Assembly (NCBI GenBank): GCA_002315565.1 | Contig: DCHD01000040.1 | Location: forward strand, 1 to 15,291 | Direction of reading: 5' to 3' | From: Solobacterium sp. UBA1761 | GTDB taxonomy: Bacteria > Bacillota_I > Bacilli_A > Erysipelotrichales > Erysipelotrichaceae | DNA: 15,291 nucleotides | Shown: in pieces, positions 6,218 to 12,452 of the stretch | How positions within the stretch are numbered: position 1 is the first letter of the stretch | Layout: each line of letters opens with the position of its first letter | Notes under the pieces: model-generated | Seen by the model: the letters and a program-made list of their open reading frames with translations, nothing else | What the model was told of the DNA's origin: nothing | Databases searched by the model: none | Position numbers and translations under genes: made by a program

Positions 6218-6955
6218 TTATTCTCCCTCTATAAGCTCTACAGCTTTTTCCTTGAATACTCTTTTAAGTTCTTCACTCTTGCAGACATCAGTCACGATAA
6301 TACTGATATCTTCAAGCTGAGAACAGTTGTAAAGTGATGTTCTATTAAATTTATCTGATTCAGCAAGAACTGCTGTTTTTGCTGATGATCTGATCATCGC
6401 CTTCTTGATTTCAGCTTCCATATCATTGATGTTGGAAATACACTGCTCATTAATTGCGTTGCAGCCGATAAAGGCAATATCAGCATTCATCTCACTTATC
6501 TGTTTAACCGAATAAGTACCGACAAATGAAACAGTTGATGAATCAAGCGTGCCTCCGATTGAAACAACCTTGAATCCATATCTTGTTGCATTCAGCAAGA
6601 CAATCAGATTGTTGGTGATAACTGTAATCTTCTTATCCTTAAGATATGGTGCCATATGTCCAACTGTTGTGCCTGAACCAAGGAATATAACATCTCCATC
6701 TTTAATCAGTTCGCTGGCCTTCCTGGCAATCGTATCTTTTTTATAATCAAAGTCCATGAATGATGTATCAGCAGCACCATCACCAGCTTTAACTCCGCCA
6801 TATACTTTGACAAGTTCTCCACTTTCTATAATCTCATCAATGTCACGACGCATAGTACTTAATGAAACATCAAAATGAGCACACAGTTCCTCATAGGTAG
6901 CACTCTGTTGTTTGATGATATAGTTCTTTATTTCTTCCAGTCTTTTAGTTTTCAT
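6218..6955 (-). CDS. DeoR/GlpR family transcriptional regulator inside the operon
   Basis: A 245-residue DNA-binding repressor type. The N-terminal winged helix-turn-helix covers about residues 5-57 (ATYEELCAHFDVSLSTMRRD.D). The C-terminal sensor domain has the expected phosphosugar-binding SGTTV near residue 93, TNN, IGG, FIGCNAI and a late AESDKFNR. DeoR proteins of this type are usually released from DNA by a phosphorylated intermediate of the pathway they control. The start overlaps the aldolase end by 11 bases, so it is made together with the enzymes; autoregulation of the operon is likely. E. coli UlaR is a member of the same family, but orthology cannot be judged here because a second DeoR gene lies at 9795. 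Confidence 0.9.
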   Translation of the reverse strand: MKTKRLEEIKNYIIKQQSATYEELCAHFDVSLSTMRRDIDEIIESGELVKVYGGVKAGDGAADTSFMDFDYKKDTIARKASELIKDGDVIFLGSGTTVGHMAPYLKDKKITVITNNLIVLLNATRYGFKVVSIGGTLDSSTVSFVGTYSVKQISEMNADIAFIGCNAINEQCISNINDMEAEIKKAMIRSSAKTAVLAESDKFNRTSLYNCSQLEDISIIVTDVCKSEELKRVFKEKAVELIEGE

Positions 6956-7829
6956 ATGGACACTTTCCCACCGTCATACACAGTTCAAACTTGTTTCTGA
7001 CTTCTTTCTTCATATTCAATATCGCATACTCGTAGCCTGCCTGATTCCAGAGCGAAAGATTATCCTGAGAATTGAGGAAATCTCTCATTCCTGTAAAGAA
7101 AGCCTTCTGAATATCAGAGAAAATATTGACCTTGGTTATACCATTTCTGATGGCTTCCTTCATCTGCTCATCAGGAGTACCTGAGCCACCATGAACAACA
7201 AGCGGTACACTACTTTCTTCATTCAGTTTTTCAAGCAGCTCAATATTCAGTTCTGGTTCACATTTATAGACACCATGGCTTGTGCCAAACGACACCGCCA
7301 GACAATCAACCTCCGTTTCAGCGATAAACTGTTTCATTTCTAATGCATCGGTATAGACAGAATCATGGCCTGATGCACCACGTGAAGATTCAATACTTGA
7401 GCCAACAACACCATCACCGACATGTCCAAGTTCTGCCTCAACTGATACGCCATGTTTATGGGCATAGTCAGTTACTTCTTTTGTGATTCTGATATTCTCC
7501 TTAAATGGTTTACTTGATGCATCGATCATTACTGATGAATATCCTTGGTCAATTGCTGTCTTTATTGTTTCAAAATCAGTTGCATGGTCAAGGTGAATAC
7601 ATACCGGAACTTTAGCCGTCTTTGCCAGTCCAGTAAGATCTTTAGAAAGATATTCAAACTGTTCAGGAGTATTGTCACTGTATAAACCCATGAGAATTAC
7701 CGGTGCCTCTGCTTCTTCTGCAACTTCAATGATTGCCTTGGCACTGCGATAATCACCACAATCAAAAGCCGGAACGGCATATTTTCTTTTACGGGCATCA
7801 TTCAATATTTCACTTATTGTTACCAACAT
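6945..7829 (-). CDS. Class II (zinc) aldolase, fructose/tagatose-bisphosphate aldolase family
   Basis: A 294-residue aldolase of the FbaA/GatY/KbaY family. Zinc ligands are H82 in HLDHATD, H185 in FGTSHGVYK and H213 in VHGGSGTPD. D81 is the expected catalytic acid, and GGSGTPD with NIFSDIQKAF forms the phosphate-binding site for dihydroxyacetone phosphate. The family cleaves ketose 1-phosphates or 1,6-bisphosphates to DHAP and an aldehyde, so it could provide the exit step to glycolysis. Its substrate here is unknown; L-xylulose 5-phosphate made by UlaD is not a textbook substrate. GAGG lies before the start, and four bases separate it from the SDR gene. The residues match GatY-like members more than housekeeping Fba, but that is an impression. 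Confidence 0.9.
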   Translation of the reverse strand: MLVTISEILNDARKRKYAVPAFDCGDYRSAKAIIEVAEEAEAPVILMGLYSDNTPEQFEYLSKDLTGLAKTAKVPVCIHLDHATDFETIKTAIDQGYSSVMIDASSKPFKENIRITKEVTDYAHKHGVSVEAELGHVGDGVVGSSIESSRGASGHDSVYTDALEMKQFIAETEVDCLAVSFGTSHGVYKCEPELNIELLEKLNEESSVPLVVHGGSGTPDEQMKEAIRNGITKVNIFSDIQKAFFTGMRDFLNSQDNLSLWNQAGYEYAILNMKKEVRNKFELCMTVGKCPYEN

Positions 7830-7833
7830 ATCA

Positions 7834-8607
7834 TTACCTCATCATCATTCCGCCACTCACATCAAGAGTGGTACCTGTCATATAGTCGGACTGGTTTGAA
7901 CAAAGAAACAGCACCGTCTTTGCCACATCAGCGTGGTCCGCAATTCTTCCAAGCGGCACACGGGAAATGTATTTTTCTCTTTCGCCTGGCTTATTCAGGT
8001 GGTAGGAAACCATCTTTGACTCCATAATTCCTGGAGCCACACAATTTACATTGATGCCATTAGGGGCAACTTCTCTGGCGAGCGATCTTGTAAAGGCCAC
8101 AATACCTGCCTTGCTGGCAGCATAATGGGCATGCCCACTGGTTGAACCGTTAAAGGCGGCCTGTGATGACATATTGACAATCTTTCCCTTTACATTATTT
8201 TCAAGACAGTAGTTTACAAATCTTTTTGACAGCATGAACGGTCCAATCAGATTGATATCGAGTGTCCTTCTGAATTCTTCCACATCCATGTCTTTAACTA
8301 ATGCCTGTGGCCATACACCGGCATTGTTGACAATAATGTCAGCTCTTCCAAATACTTCCAGAGTCTTTTCAAATAACCTGCTTATATCTTCTTCATCCGA
8401 GACATCTGCCCCAAACGCAAACAGTTCTGCTTTTTCATTTCTTATTTCTTCAAGATAGTTTAAATCTGTATCACCATCTTTTCTTTTGTGATAGATCGCC
8501 ATGACGTTACTACCTTCATTAAGTAACATACGGCATATCTCTAAACCCAACGAATCAGCTCTTACACCTGTTACAATGGCAGTTTTTCCTTTTAACTGGT
8601 AATCCAT
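7834..8607 (-). CDS. Short-chain dehydrogenase/reductase (SDR)
   Basis: A 257-residue classical SDR that oxidises or reduces a hydroxyl or keto group with NAD(P). It has the Rossmann start TGVRADSLGLEI, NNAGV near residue 95, catalytic Ser in NMSSQ, Tyr and Lys in YAASKAG, and the C-terminal GTTLDVSGGMMM. The glycine motif is unusual: TGxxxGxG normally has Gly where this has Ser (DSLG). The fold and all catalytic residues are otherwise complete, so the enzyme should be active. The first base of its ATG is the last base of the upstream dehydrogenase stop (TAATG), a coupled arrangement. Probably it acts on a hydroxyl of a sugar acid or sugar-acid phosphate in this pathway; the substrate is inferred from context only. 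Confidence 0.9.
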   Translation of the reverse strand: MDYQLKGKTAIVTGVRADSLGLEICRMLLNEGSNVMAIYHKRKDGDTDLNYLEEIRNEKAELFAFGADVSDEEDISRLFEKTLEVFGRADIIVNNAGVWPQALVKDMDVEEFRRTLDINLIGPFMLSKRFVNYCLENNVKGKIVNMSSQAAFNGSTSGHAHYAASKAGIVAFTRSLAREVAPNGINVNCVAPGIMESKMVSYHLNKPGEREKYISRVPLGRIADHADVAKTVLFLCSNQSDYMTGTTLDVSGGMMMR

Positions 8608-9668
8608 TATCTGATTCCTTTCACGATTTCGTTATCTTTAACACTACTCATGTTTAACATATAGGATGATGGTTCATGGTTTTCAAGCACATTGTTAAGC
8701 TCTTTTGCCAAAAGAACTGGTGAATGCGAGAAAGCATCCTTTGTAGAACCGGCAAGATGCGGAGTAACAGTGACATTTTCAAGCCCTATAAACTTATAGT
8801 TCTTCTCTGGCGGTTCTATATCATATACATCAATAGCCGCACCGGCAATTCTTCCTTCTTTTAATACATCAGTCAGAGCATCTTCATCTACAAGTCCACT
8901 TCTGGCGGTATTGATGAAGTAGGCGTTCTTTTTCATTCTGTAAAGCAGGTCTTTATTTATCATGCGTTCAGTGTCTTTTGTAAGACGGTAGTGAACCGTA
9001 ACGATATCACTTCTTTCAAACAGTTCTTCAAGGTTTACTCTTTCAACACCTTCTTCATCCTTCATATATGGGTCATAGACGATGAGCTTAGCTTCAAAAC
9101 CCTTAAGACGCTGGGCAACTTTGCGTCCAATATTCCCGTATCCGATAATCCCGACTGTCTTGTCACAAAGATCGGGAATGTTGTCAGAATTAGGATAATT
9201 TCTGTTCCATCTTCCTTCTTTTAATTCGCGGTGTGATTTTGCAATATTACGGCACTCAGAAAGAATCATACCCAATGTAAAATCAGCTACCGCATTGGCA
9301 TTTCTGCCTGGAGTATTCATAACCAGAATATTTTTTTCATTAAGATAATCAAGATTGACATTTTCTATGCCACCTCTTAATACGCACACCGCCTTAAGTT
9401 TAGGGCAGGAATCTATCAAAACTTTAGGAATCGTACAGAACTGCGTAACGATGATATCAGCATCTTTACACTTTTCAATAATGTAGTTTTCAGACTGATA
9501 TGTCTCTGCCCCATTCTGTTCTACTTTGAGGTTCATATTGACAAAATCTTCTATCTTATCGAATTTCCAGTCAAATACTTCTACCTCATGGTTTTTCTTA
9601 AGCAATTCAAGTCCCTTATCCAACACATCTGATGGTATATAAGGATCACCAATTCCAACTATTCTCAT
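8607..9668 (-). CDS. D-isomer specific 2-hydroxyacid dehydrogenase
   Basis: A 353-residue NAD-dependent dehydrogenase of the phosphoglycerate/2-hydroxyacid family. The NAD-binding GYGNIGRK is near residue 175, followed by the ribose-binding acid in VYDP. The catalytic Arg is in NTARSGLVDEDAL, and the active-site His is in TPHLAGST. It interconverts a 2-hydroxy acid and a 2-keto acid. As the first gene of the operon it could act on an aldonate or its phosphate. Two start codons are 6 bases apart; the downstream ATG at 9668 sits 8 bases after AGAGG, while 9674 would be only 2 bases away, so 9668 is preferred. It is not clearly SerA, since no ACT domain is present. Confidence 0.9.
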   Translation of the reverse strand: MRIVGIGDPYIPSDVLDKGLELLKKNHEVEVFDWKFDKIEDFVNMNLKVEQNGAETYQSENYIIEKCKDADIIVTQFCTIPKVLIDSCPKLKAVCVLRGGIENVNLDYLNEKNILVMNTPGRNANAVADFTLGMILSECRNIAKSHRELKEGRWNRNYPNSDNIPDLCDKTVGIIGYGNIGRKVAQRLKGFEAKLIVYDPYMKDEEGVERVNLEELFERSDIVTVHYRLTKDTERMINKDLLYRMKKNAYFINTARSGLVDEDALTDVLKEGRIAGAAIDVYDIEPPEKNYKFIGLENVTVTPHLAGSTKDAFSHSPVLLAKELNNVLENHEPSSYMLNMSSVKDNEIVKGIR

Positions 9669-9693
9669 TATCATTACCTCTTCTATTAACTAT

Positions 9694-9722
9694 ATTCTTA
9701 TAAATGGCAATCTCTTTGTCAA
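9694..9722 (-). promoter_or_regulatory. Promoter of the six-gene operon
   Basis: A perfect -35 TTGACA (plus 9717-9722) is followed after 17 bases by AAGAAT (plus 9694-9699), a 4 of 6 match to TATAAT. It lies 26 bases before the first start codon and just downstream of the TCATAAAA repeat/hairpin region. Confidence 0.6.
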
Positions 9723-9732
9723 CTTAATTACT

Positions 9733-9766
9733 AAAAAGGTCATAAATGAATATTTTATGACCTTTT
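9733..9766 (-). terminator. Terminator after the stand-alone deoR gene, 13-bp perfect stem
   Basis: AAAAGGTCATAAA (9734-9746) pairs without mismatch to TTTATGACCTTTT (9754-9766) around a seven-base loop. On the minus strand the stem ends in a T run. It begins 28 bases after the deoR stop codon and just before the promoter of the next operon. Both arms contain the TTTATGA element, so it may also act as an operator in DNA form. Confidence 0.65.
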
Positions 9767-9770
9767 ATGA
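9739..9770. promoter_or_regulatory. TTTTATGA repeat cluster upstream of the operon promoter, candidate DeoR operator
   Basis: TTTTATGA occurs at 9753-9760 and 9763-9770, exactly 10 bases apart, and an inverted TCATAAAT is at 9740-9747. The same element recurs upstream of ulaA and of the deoR gene at 9795. Phased direct repeats of about this size are typical of DeoR-family operators. It lies just upstream of the -35 box, which would suit looping or activation as well as repression. Confidence 0.45.
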
Positions 9771-9794
9771 ATATTTATTGAATATATTATGGAC

Positions 9795-10583
9795 TTATTC
9801 GTTTGTTACACGCTTAAGTGGTTCAACTTTGATAATCTCTGCTTTTGTTCTTGAACTTATTTCACTCAGTTTGGATTCATCTACCAATGTATCTGTAAGA
9901 ATGTAGTCCATATCATCAAGTGTACAGGAATTGAAACTGTAGTCCAGACCAATCTTGTTGTGATCGCAGAGAATGAACTTTGATCCTTTGGTGTGGTCAA
10001 GCATCAGCTTATTGATGAAGGTCTCCTTGATGAATCCGGTTGATACACCATTCTTGGAAAGTCCGCTGCAGCCGATAAAGCACTTGTTCGCATAGATTGA
10101 CTGCAAAGTCTTAAGTGTAATGTCTCCAGTCATTGAATGTTTAGGATATCTGACTTCGCCACCCGTAAACATGATTGTGATATTTTCATCAGGATTGGAA
10201 TAGATAGCTTTGGCATTGTTGGTAATGATAGTGACATTCTTTTTGTGAATGTAGTTGATCATTGAAACAGCCGTCATTGATGAGTTGATAAAGATAACAT
10301 CGTTGTCTTCAACATAAAGGGCAGCACGTCTGGCAATAGCCAGAAGATATTTGCTTCTTTCATAGTCTTCTGAAGCATTGAAATATTCCTGCAGAATAGC
10401 AGCTCCACCATAACTTCTTTCAATGGCGCATCTTTCTTCCCAGTACTGCAGGTCTCTTCTGATAGTTACTGCAGAAACATCAAACATACTGACAAGTTCT
10501 TCAACGGAAATAAACTGATTTGACTGTACAACTTTCAGAAGTTCTTCTCTTCTTTTATCGACAATGTCCTTACTTACTTTCAT
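9795..10583 (-). CDS. DeoR/GlpR family transcriptional regulator, stand-alone gene
   Basis: A 262-residue DeoR-family protein with a clear N-terminal winged helix-turn-helix (FISVEELVSMFDVSAVTIRRDL, about residues 24-45) and a sensor domain with TNNAKA, FTGGEVRYP, FIGCSGLSKNGVSTGF and CDHNKIG. The usual DxGTTT effector loop reads NSSMTAV (near residue 100), so its inducer may differ from that of typical family members. It has its own ribosome site (AGGAGAAC) and is followed by a strong hairpin, so it is a separate unit between ulaG and the six-gene operon. It is a candidate controller of ulaA, ulaG and the operon through the TTTTATGA elements. It is not close to the operon-encoded DeoR in detail. 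Confidence 0.9.
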   Translation of the reverse strand: MKVSKDIVDKRREELLKVVQSNQFISVEELVSMFDVSAVTIRRDLQYWEERCAIERSYGGAAILQEYFNASEDYERSKYLLAIARRAALYVEDNDVIFINSSMTAVSMINYIHKKNVTIITNNAKAIYSNPDENITIMFTGGEVRYPKHSMTGDITLKTLQSIYANKCFIGCSGLSKNGVSTGFIKETFINKLMLDHTKGSKFILCDHNKIGLDYSFNSCTLDDMDYILTDTLVDESKLSEISSRTKAEIIKVEPLKRVTNE

Positions 10584-10615
10584 GACTGTTCTCCTGTAAA
10601 TAATTCATATAAGTC

Positions 10616-10689
10616 TTCATAAAACCAGTATCTTCCTAGTTTTATGATTATTTTAGCACCATTAATCATATATTAAATGATTTTATGAA
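10616..10689. promoter_or_regulatory. TTTTATGA-type elements upstream of the stand-alone deoR gene
   Basis: This AT-rich region has TTCATAAAA at 10616-10624, TTTTATGAT at 10640-10648 and TTTTATGAA at 10681-10689. There is also an imperfect inverted repeat of AATCAT and ATGATT near 10664-10682. The elements match those near ulaA and the operon and suggest autoregulation. I could not identify a convincing promoter here; a TAAAAT on the minus strand lacks a good -35. Confidence 0.4.
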
Positions 10690-10710
10690 CATTTATATGA
10701 TTATTTAAAA

Positions 10711-10733
10711 AGAAAAAGGATACCGAAGTATCC
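10711..10733 (-). terminator. Terminator of ulaG with UUCG tetraloop
   Basis: On the minus strand GGATAC, loop TTCG, GTATCC (plus 10718-10733) is followed by TTTTTCTTTTT. The UUCG loop makes it a very stable hairpin. It lies 27 bases after the ulaG stop codon. Confidence 0.88.
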
Positions 10734-10760
10734 ATTTTCTTAAAAAGATGAGCTTCCTTA

Positions 10761-11864
10761 TTACAGAGCTGAACGGAAAGGAATGTTCTGTGGATGTTCG
10801 AAGCAGTCTTCGAATCCTCTTCTGTGATGATAGAAGATCTTATCCTTATCCATTGGATAAGTATATTTGCCACCTGGCTGCCAGTAGTATGGATGGAACT
10901 TGTATTCATTACGATCTTTCTTGAAATTGTAAAGAAGTTCAATTTCACCCAAGTCAGCCTGGAAGTTAGTCCATACATCCCAATGGATTGGGATAACAAC
11001 TTCACACTTAAGAGCTTCGGCCATTCTAAGTACATCAATTGAAGTCATCTTGTCCTGCATACCTACAGGGTTTTCTCCAAATGAACCGAATGCTACATCA
11101 ACTTTGTAATCTTTTCCGTGTTTAGCGAAGTAGATTGAATAATGTGAATCACCTGAATGGTAGATATTTCCACCAGGTGTCTTTAACAGATAGTTAACTG
11201 CCTTGTCATCCATGTCAGTTGGACATACACCAGTCAGTTCTTCTCTGTCTTCACCAGTCTTGTCAGTAGTTACAAGACAAGTTCTGTCGAATGAATCCAG
11301 ACATACGATTTCGATGTCTTTAACTTTGATTACATCGCCAGGTTTAACAGTGATACATCTTTCAGCAGGAACGCCCCACTTGATCCATGTTTCAACTGAC
11401 TTTAATGGTCCGATGAATGGTACAGGAATTTCCTTACCGTTTTCATCTGTTGTAGTCATACCTGAATTGATTACGTGAGCAGCCCATTCTGCAGACATAT
11501 GGTCCTGATGGTAATGAGTAGCCAGTACTGCATCAACTTTCTTGAATGCAAATGGATCAATTACAAACGGAATGTTTCTCAGGTTTGGCTGCATCAGTCT
11601 GCCGCCGCACATATTAGCCATCTGATGGCCTGGCTTCATTTTATTGTCGCCATGTGTTCTTTTACCGTTGCCACACCATAAGTCAATTGTGATATTGGTA
11701 TCAGCAGGTGTCTTCATCCAGATACCTGTACAGCCTAACCACCACATTGCCACGTTGCCAGCTGGTACTTTTTCGTTTTCAATGTCTTCAACAAGCCATG
11801 TACCCCACTCAGGGAATGTGCTCTGAATCCAAGAATCTCTTGTCATTTCTGAAATTTTACTCAT
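10761..11864 (-). CDS. ulaG: L-ascorbate-6-phosphate lactonase
   Basis: Opens the lactone ring of L-ascorbate 6-phosphate, the product of the UlaABC PTS, to give 3-keto-L-gulonate 6-phosphate. It is a metallo-beta-lactamase-fold enzyme. The match to E. coli UlaG is close from end to end: SWI.STFPEWG.WL at the start, AMWWLGCTGIW, MQPNLR..PFV.DPFA, the metal motif H117-x-H119-x-D121-H122, FIGP, VKPGDVIKVKDIEI, YHSGDSHYS, SFGENP.G..DKMTS and RGF.DCF near the end. It has 367 residues against about 354, with small insertions near 130-145 and 205-215. GAGGGGG precedes the start. Codon use is as biased as in ulaA. It is transcribed alone, ended by a terminator, and lies close to the decarboxylase and aldolase operon that would use its product. 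Confidence 0.96.
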   Translation of the reverse strand: MSKISEMTRDSWIQSTFPEWGTWLVEDIENEKVPAGNVAMWWLGCTGIWMKTPADTNITIDLWCGNGKRTHGDNKMKPGHQMANMCGGRLMQPNLRNIPFVIDPFAFKKVDAVLATHYHQDHMSAEWAAHVINSGMTTTDENGKEIPVPFIGPLKSVETWIKWGVPAERCITVKPGDVIKVKDIEIVCLDSFDRTCLVTTDKTGEDREELTGVCPTDMDDKAVNYLLKTPGGNIYHSGDSHYSIYFAKHGKDYKVDVAFGSFGENPVGMQDKMTSIDVLRMAEALKCEVVIPIHWDVWTNFQADLGEIELLYNFKKDRNEYKFHPYYWQPGGKYTYPMDKDKIFYHHRRGFEDCFEHPQNIPFRSAL

Positions 11865-11935
11865 GGTTTCCCCCTCATATTATTTTTTTATCGTCCAGTA
11901 AGATATACTTCTGGTATTGACTATATTCTACTATA

Positions 11936-11963
11936 TAAAAAGTCAGACTTGTTTAAAGCTGAC
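11936..11963 (-). terminator. Terminator after the C_GCAxxG_C_C gene
   Basis: GTCAG (11942-11946) pairs with CTGAC (11959-11963), and CTT with AAG inside it after a one-base bulge. On the minus strand a T run follows (plus 11936-11941). It sits 22 bases after the stop codon and before the ulaG promoter region. No clear ulaG promoter boxes were found in 11865-11935. Confidence 0.65.
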
Positions 11964-11985
11964 CTTTATATATATTTAATGTTCA

Positions 11986-12393
11986 TTAAACATTTACTTC
12001 GTTCATAAACTGTTCAAACAGTTCAGCGATTCTTGCTACAATTAGCGAACATCTGAGATCTGGTGCATAGTACTTTGCACGTAATTCACCACACTGACCT
12101 GAACTTAAATCTTCTTTAACAATACGGTTGAACTTCATTATCATTTCCTGCATTTCTTTTGAGTCATGGGCATGGCCGTTTGAATATTTAAGTGCCAGCA
12201 CATCAGCACAGCTTACCAGTGCCCCACACGCAAATCCACCATACATTCCCCTTGAATGAGCACCACACGCCTTAAGAAGATCTTCAGACAGATTAAGCCC
12301 ATAGTATTCATTAAGTCCATGAAGCATACTTTCAGAACATGAATAGTTCATTGATTTGTCATAATATTTCATTACTGTTTCTTTTAGACTCAT
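11986..12393 (-). CDS. C_GCAxxG_C_C family protein (putative redox protein)
   Basis: A 135-residue soluble protein of the C_GCAxxG_C_C family (Pfam PF09719 type). The family cysteines are visible: SCSESML near residue 19, GGFACGALVSCADVLALKY (about 52-70), and the pair CGEL and LRCSLIV near 101 and 114. The cysteines are thought to bind a metal or Fe-S cluster or to do redox work, but the function is not settled. GAGG lies 9 bases before ATG 12393. It follows the terminator of the flavodiiron gene and has its own terminator, so it may be an independent unit; a partial readthrough link to the flavodiiron operon would fit its redox character. Confidence 0.82.
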   Translation of the reverse strand: MSLKETVMKYYDKSMNYSCSESMLHGLNEYYGLNLSEDLLKACGAHSRGMYGGFACGALVSCADVLALKYSNGHAHDSKEMQEMIMKFNRIVKEDLSSGQCGELRAKYYAPDLRCSLIVARIAELFEQFMNEVNV

Positions 12394-12423
12394 AGCAAGA
12401 TACCTCAGTTATATTTAAACATA

Positions 12424-12447
12424 TAAAAGCCGGCATTTGTTGCCGGC
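12424..12447 (-). terminator. Terminator of the flavodoxin/flavodiiron operon
   Basis: GCCGGCA (12429-12435) and TGCCGGC (12441-12447) form a 7-bp GC-rich stem with a five-base loop. On the minus strand TTTTAT follows. It lies 5 bases after the stop codon of the flavodiiron gene. Confidence 0.9.
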
Positions 12448-12452
12448 AATTA

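Noticed and set aside
6945..7829. Housekeeping fructose-bisphosphate aldolase (fba)
   Set aside because: It lies in a coupled sugar-acid operon with a DeoR gene; family membership alone does not justify the fba symbol.
8607..9668. 3-phosphoglycerate dehydrogenase (SerA)
   Set aside because: No ACT domain and no serine pathway neighbours; the operon context points to sugar-acid catabolism.
9734..10689. CRISPR or tandem repeat array from recurring TTTATGA words
   Set aside because: The repeats are only 8-9 bases, irregularly spaced and without unique spacers; an operator explanation fits better.
10673..11038. 121-residue open frame on the minus strand overlapping the ulaG end
   Set aside because: It lies in another frame of ulaG, runs through the ulaG terminator, has no ribosome site and resembles no protein.
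11203..11478. 91-residue open frame on the plus strand opposite ulaG
   Set aside because: A Ser- and Thr-rich antisense translation of a clearly coding gene, without a ribosome site.
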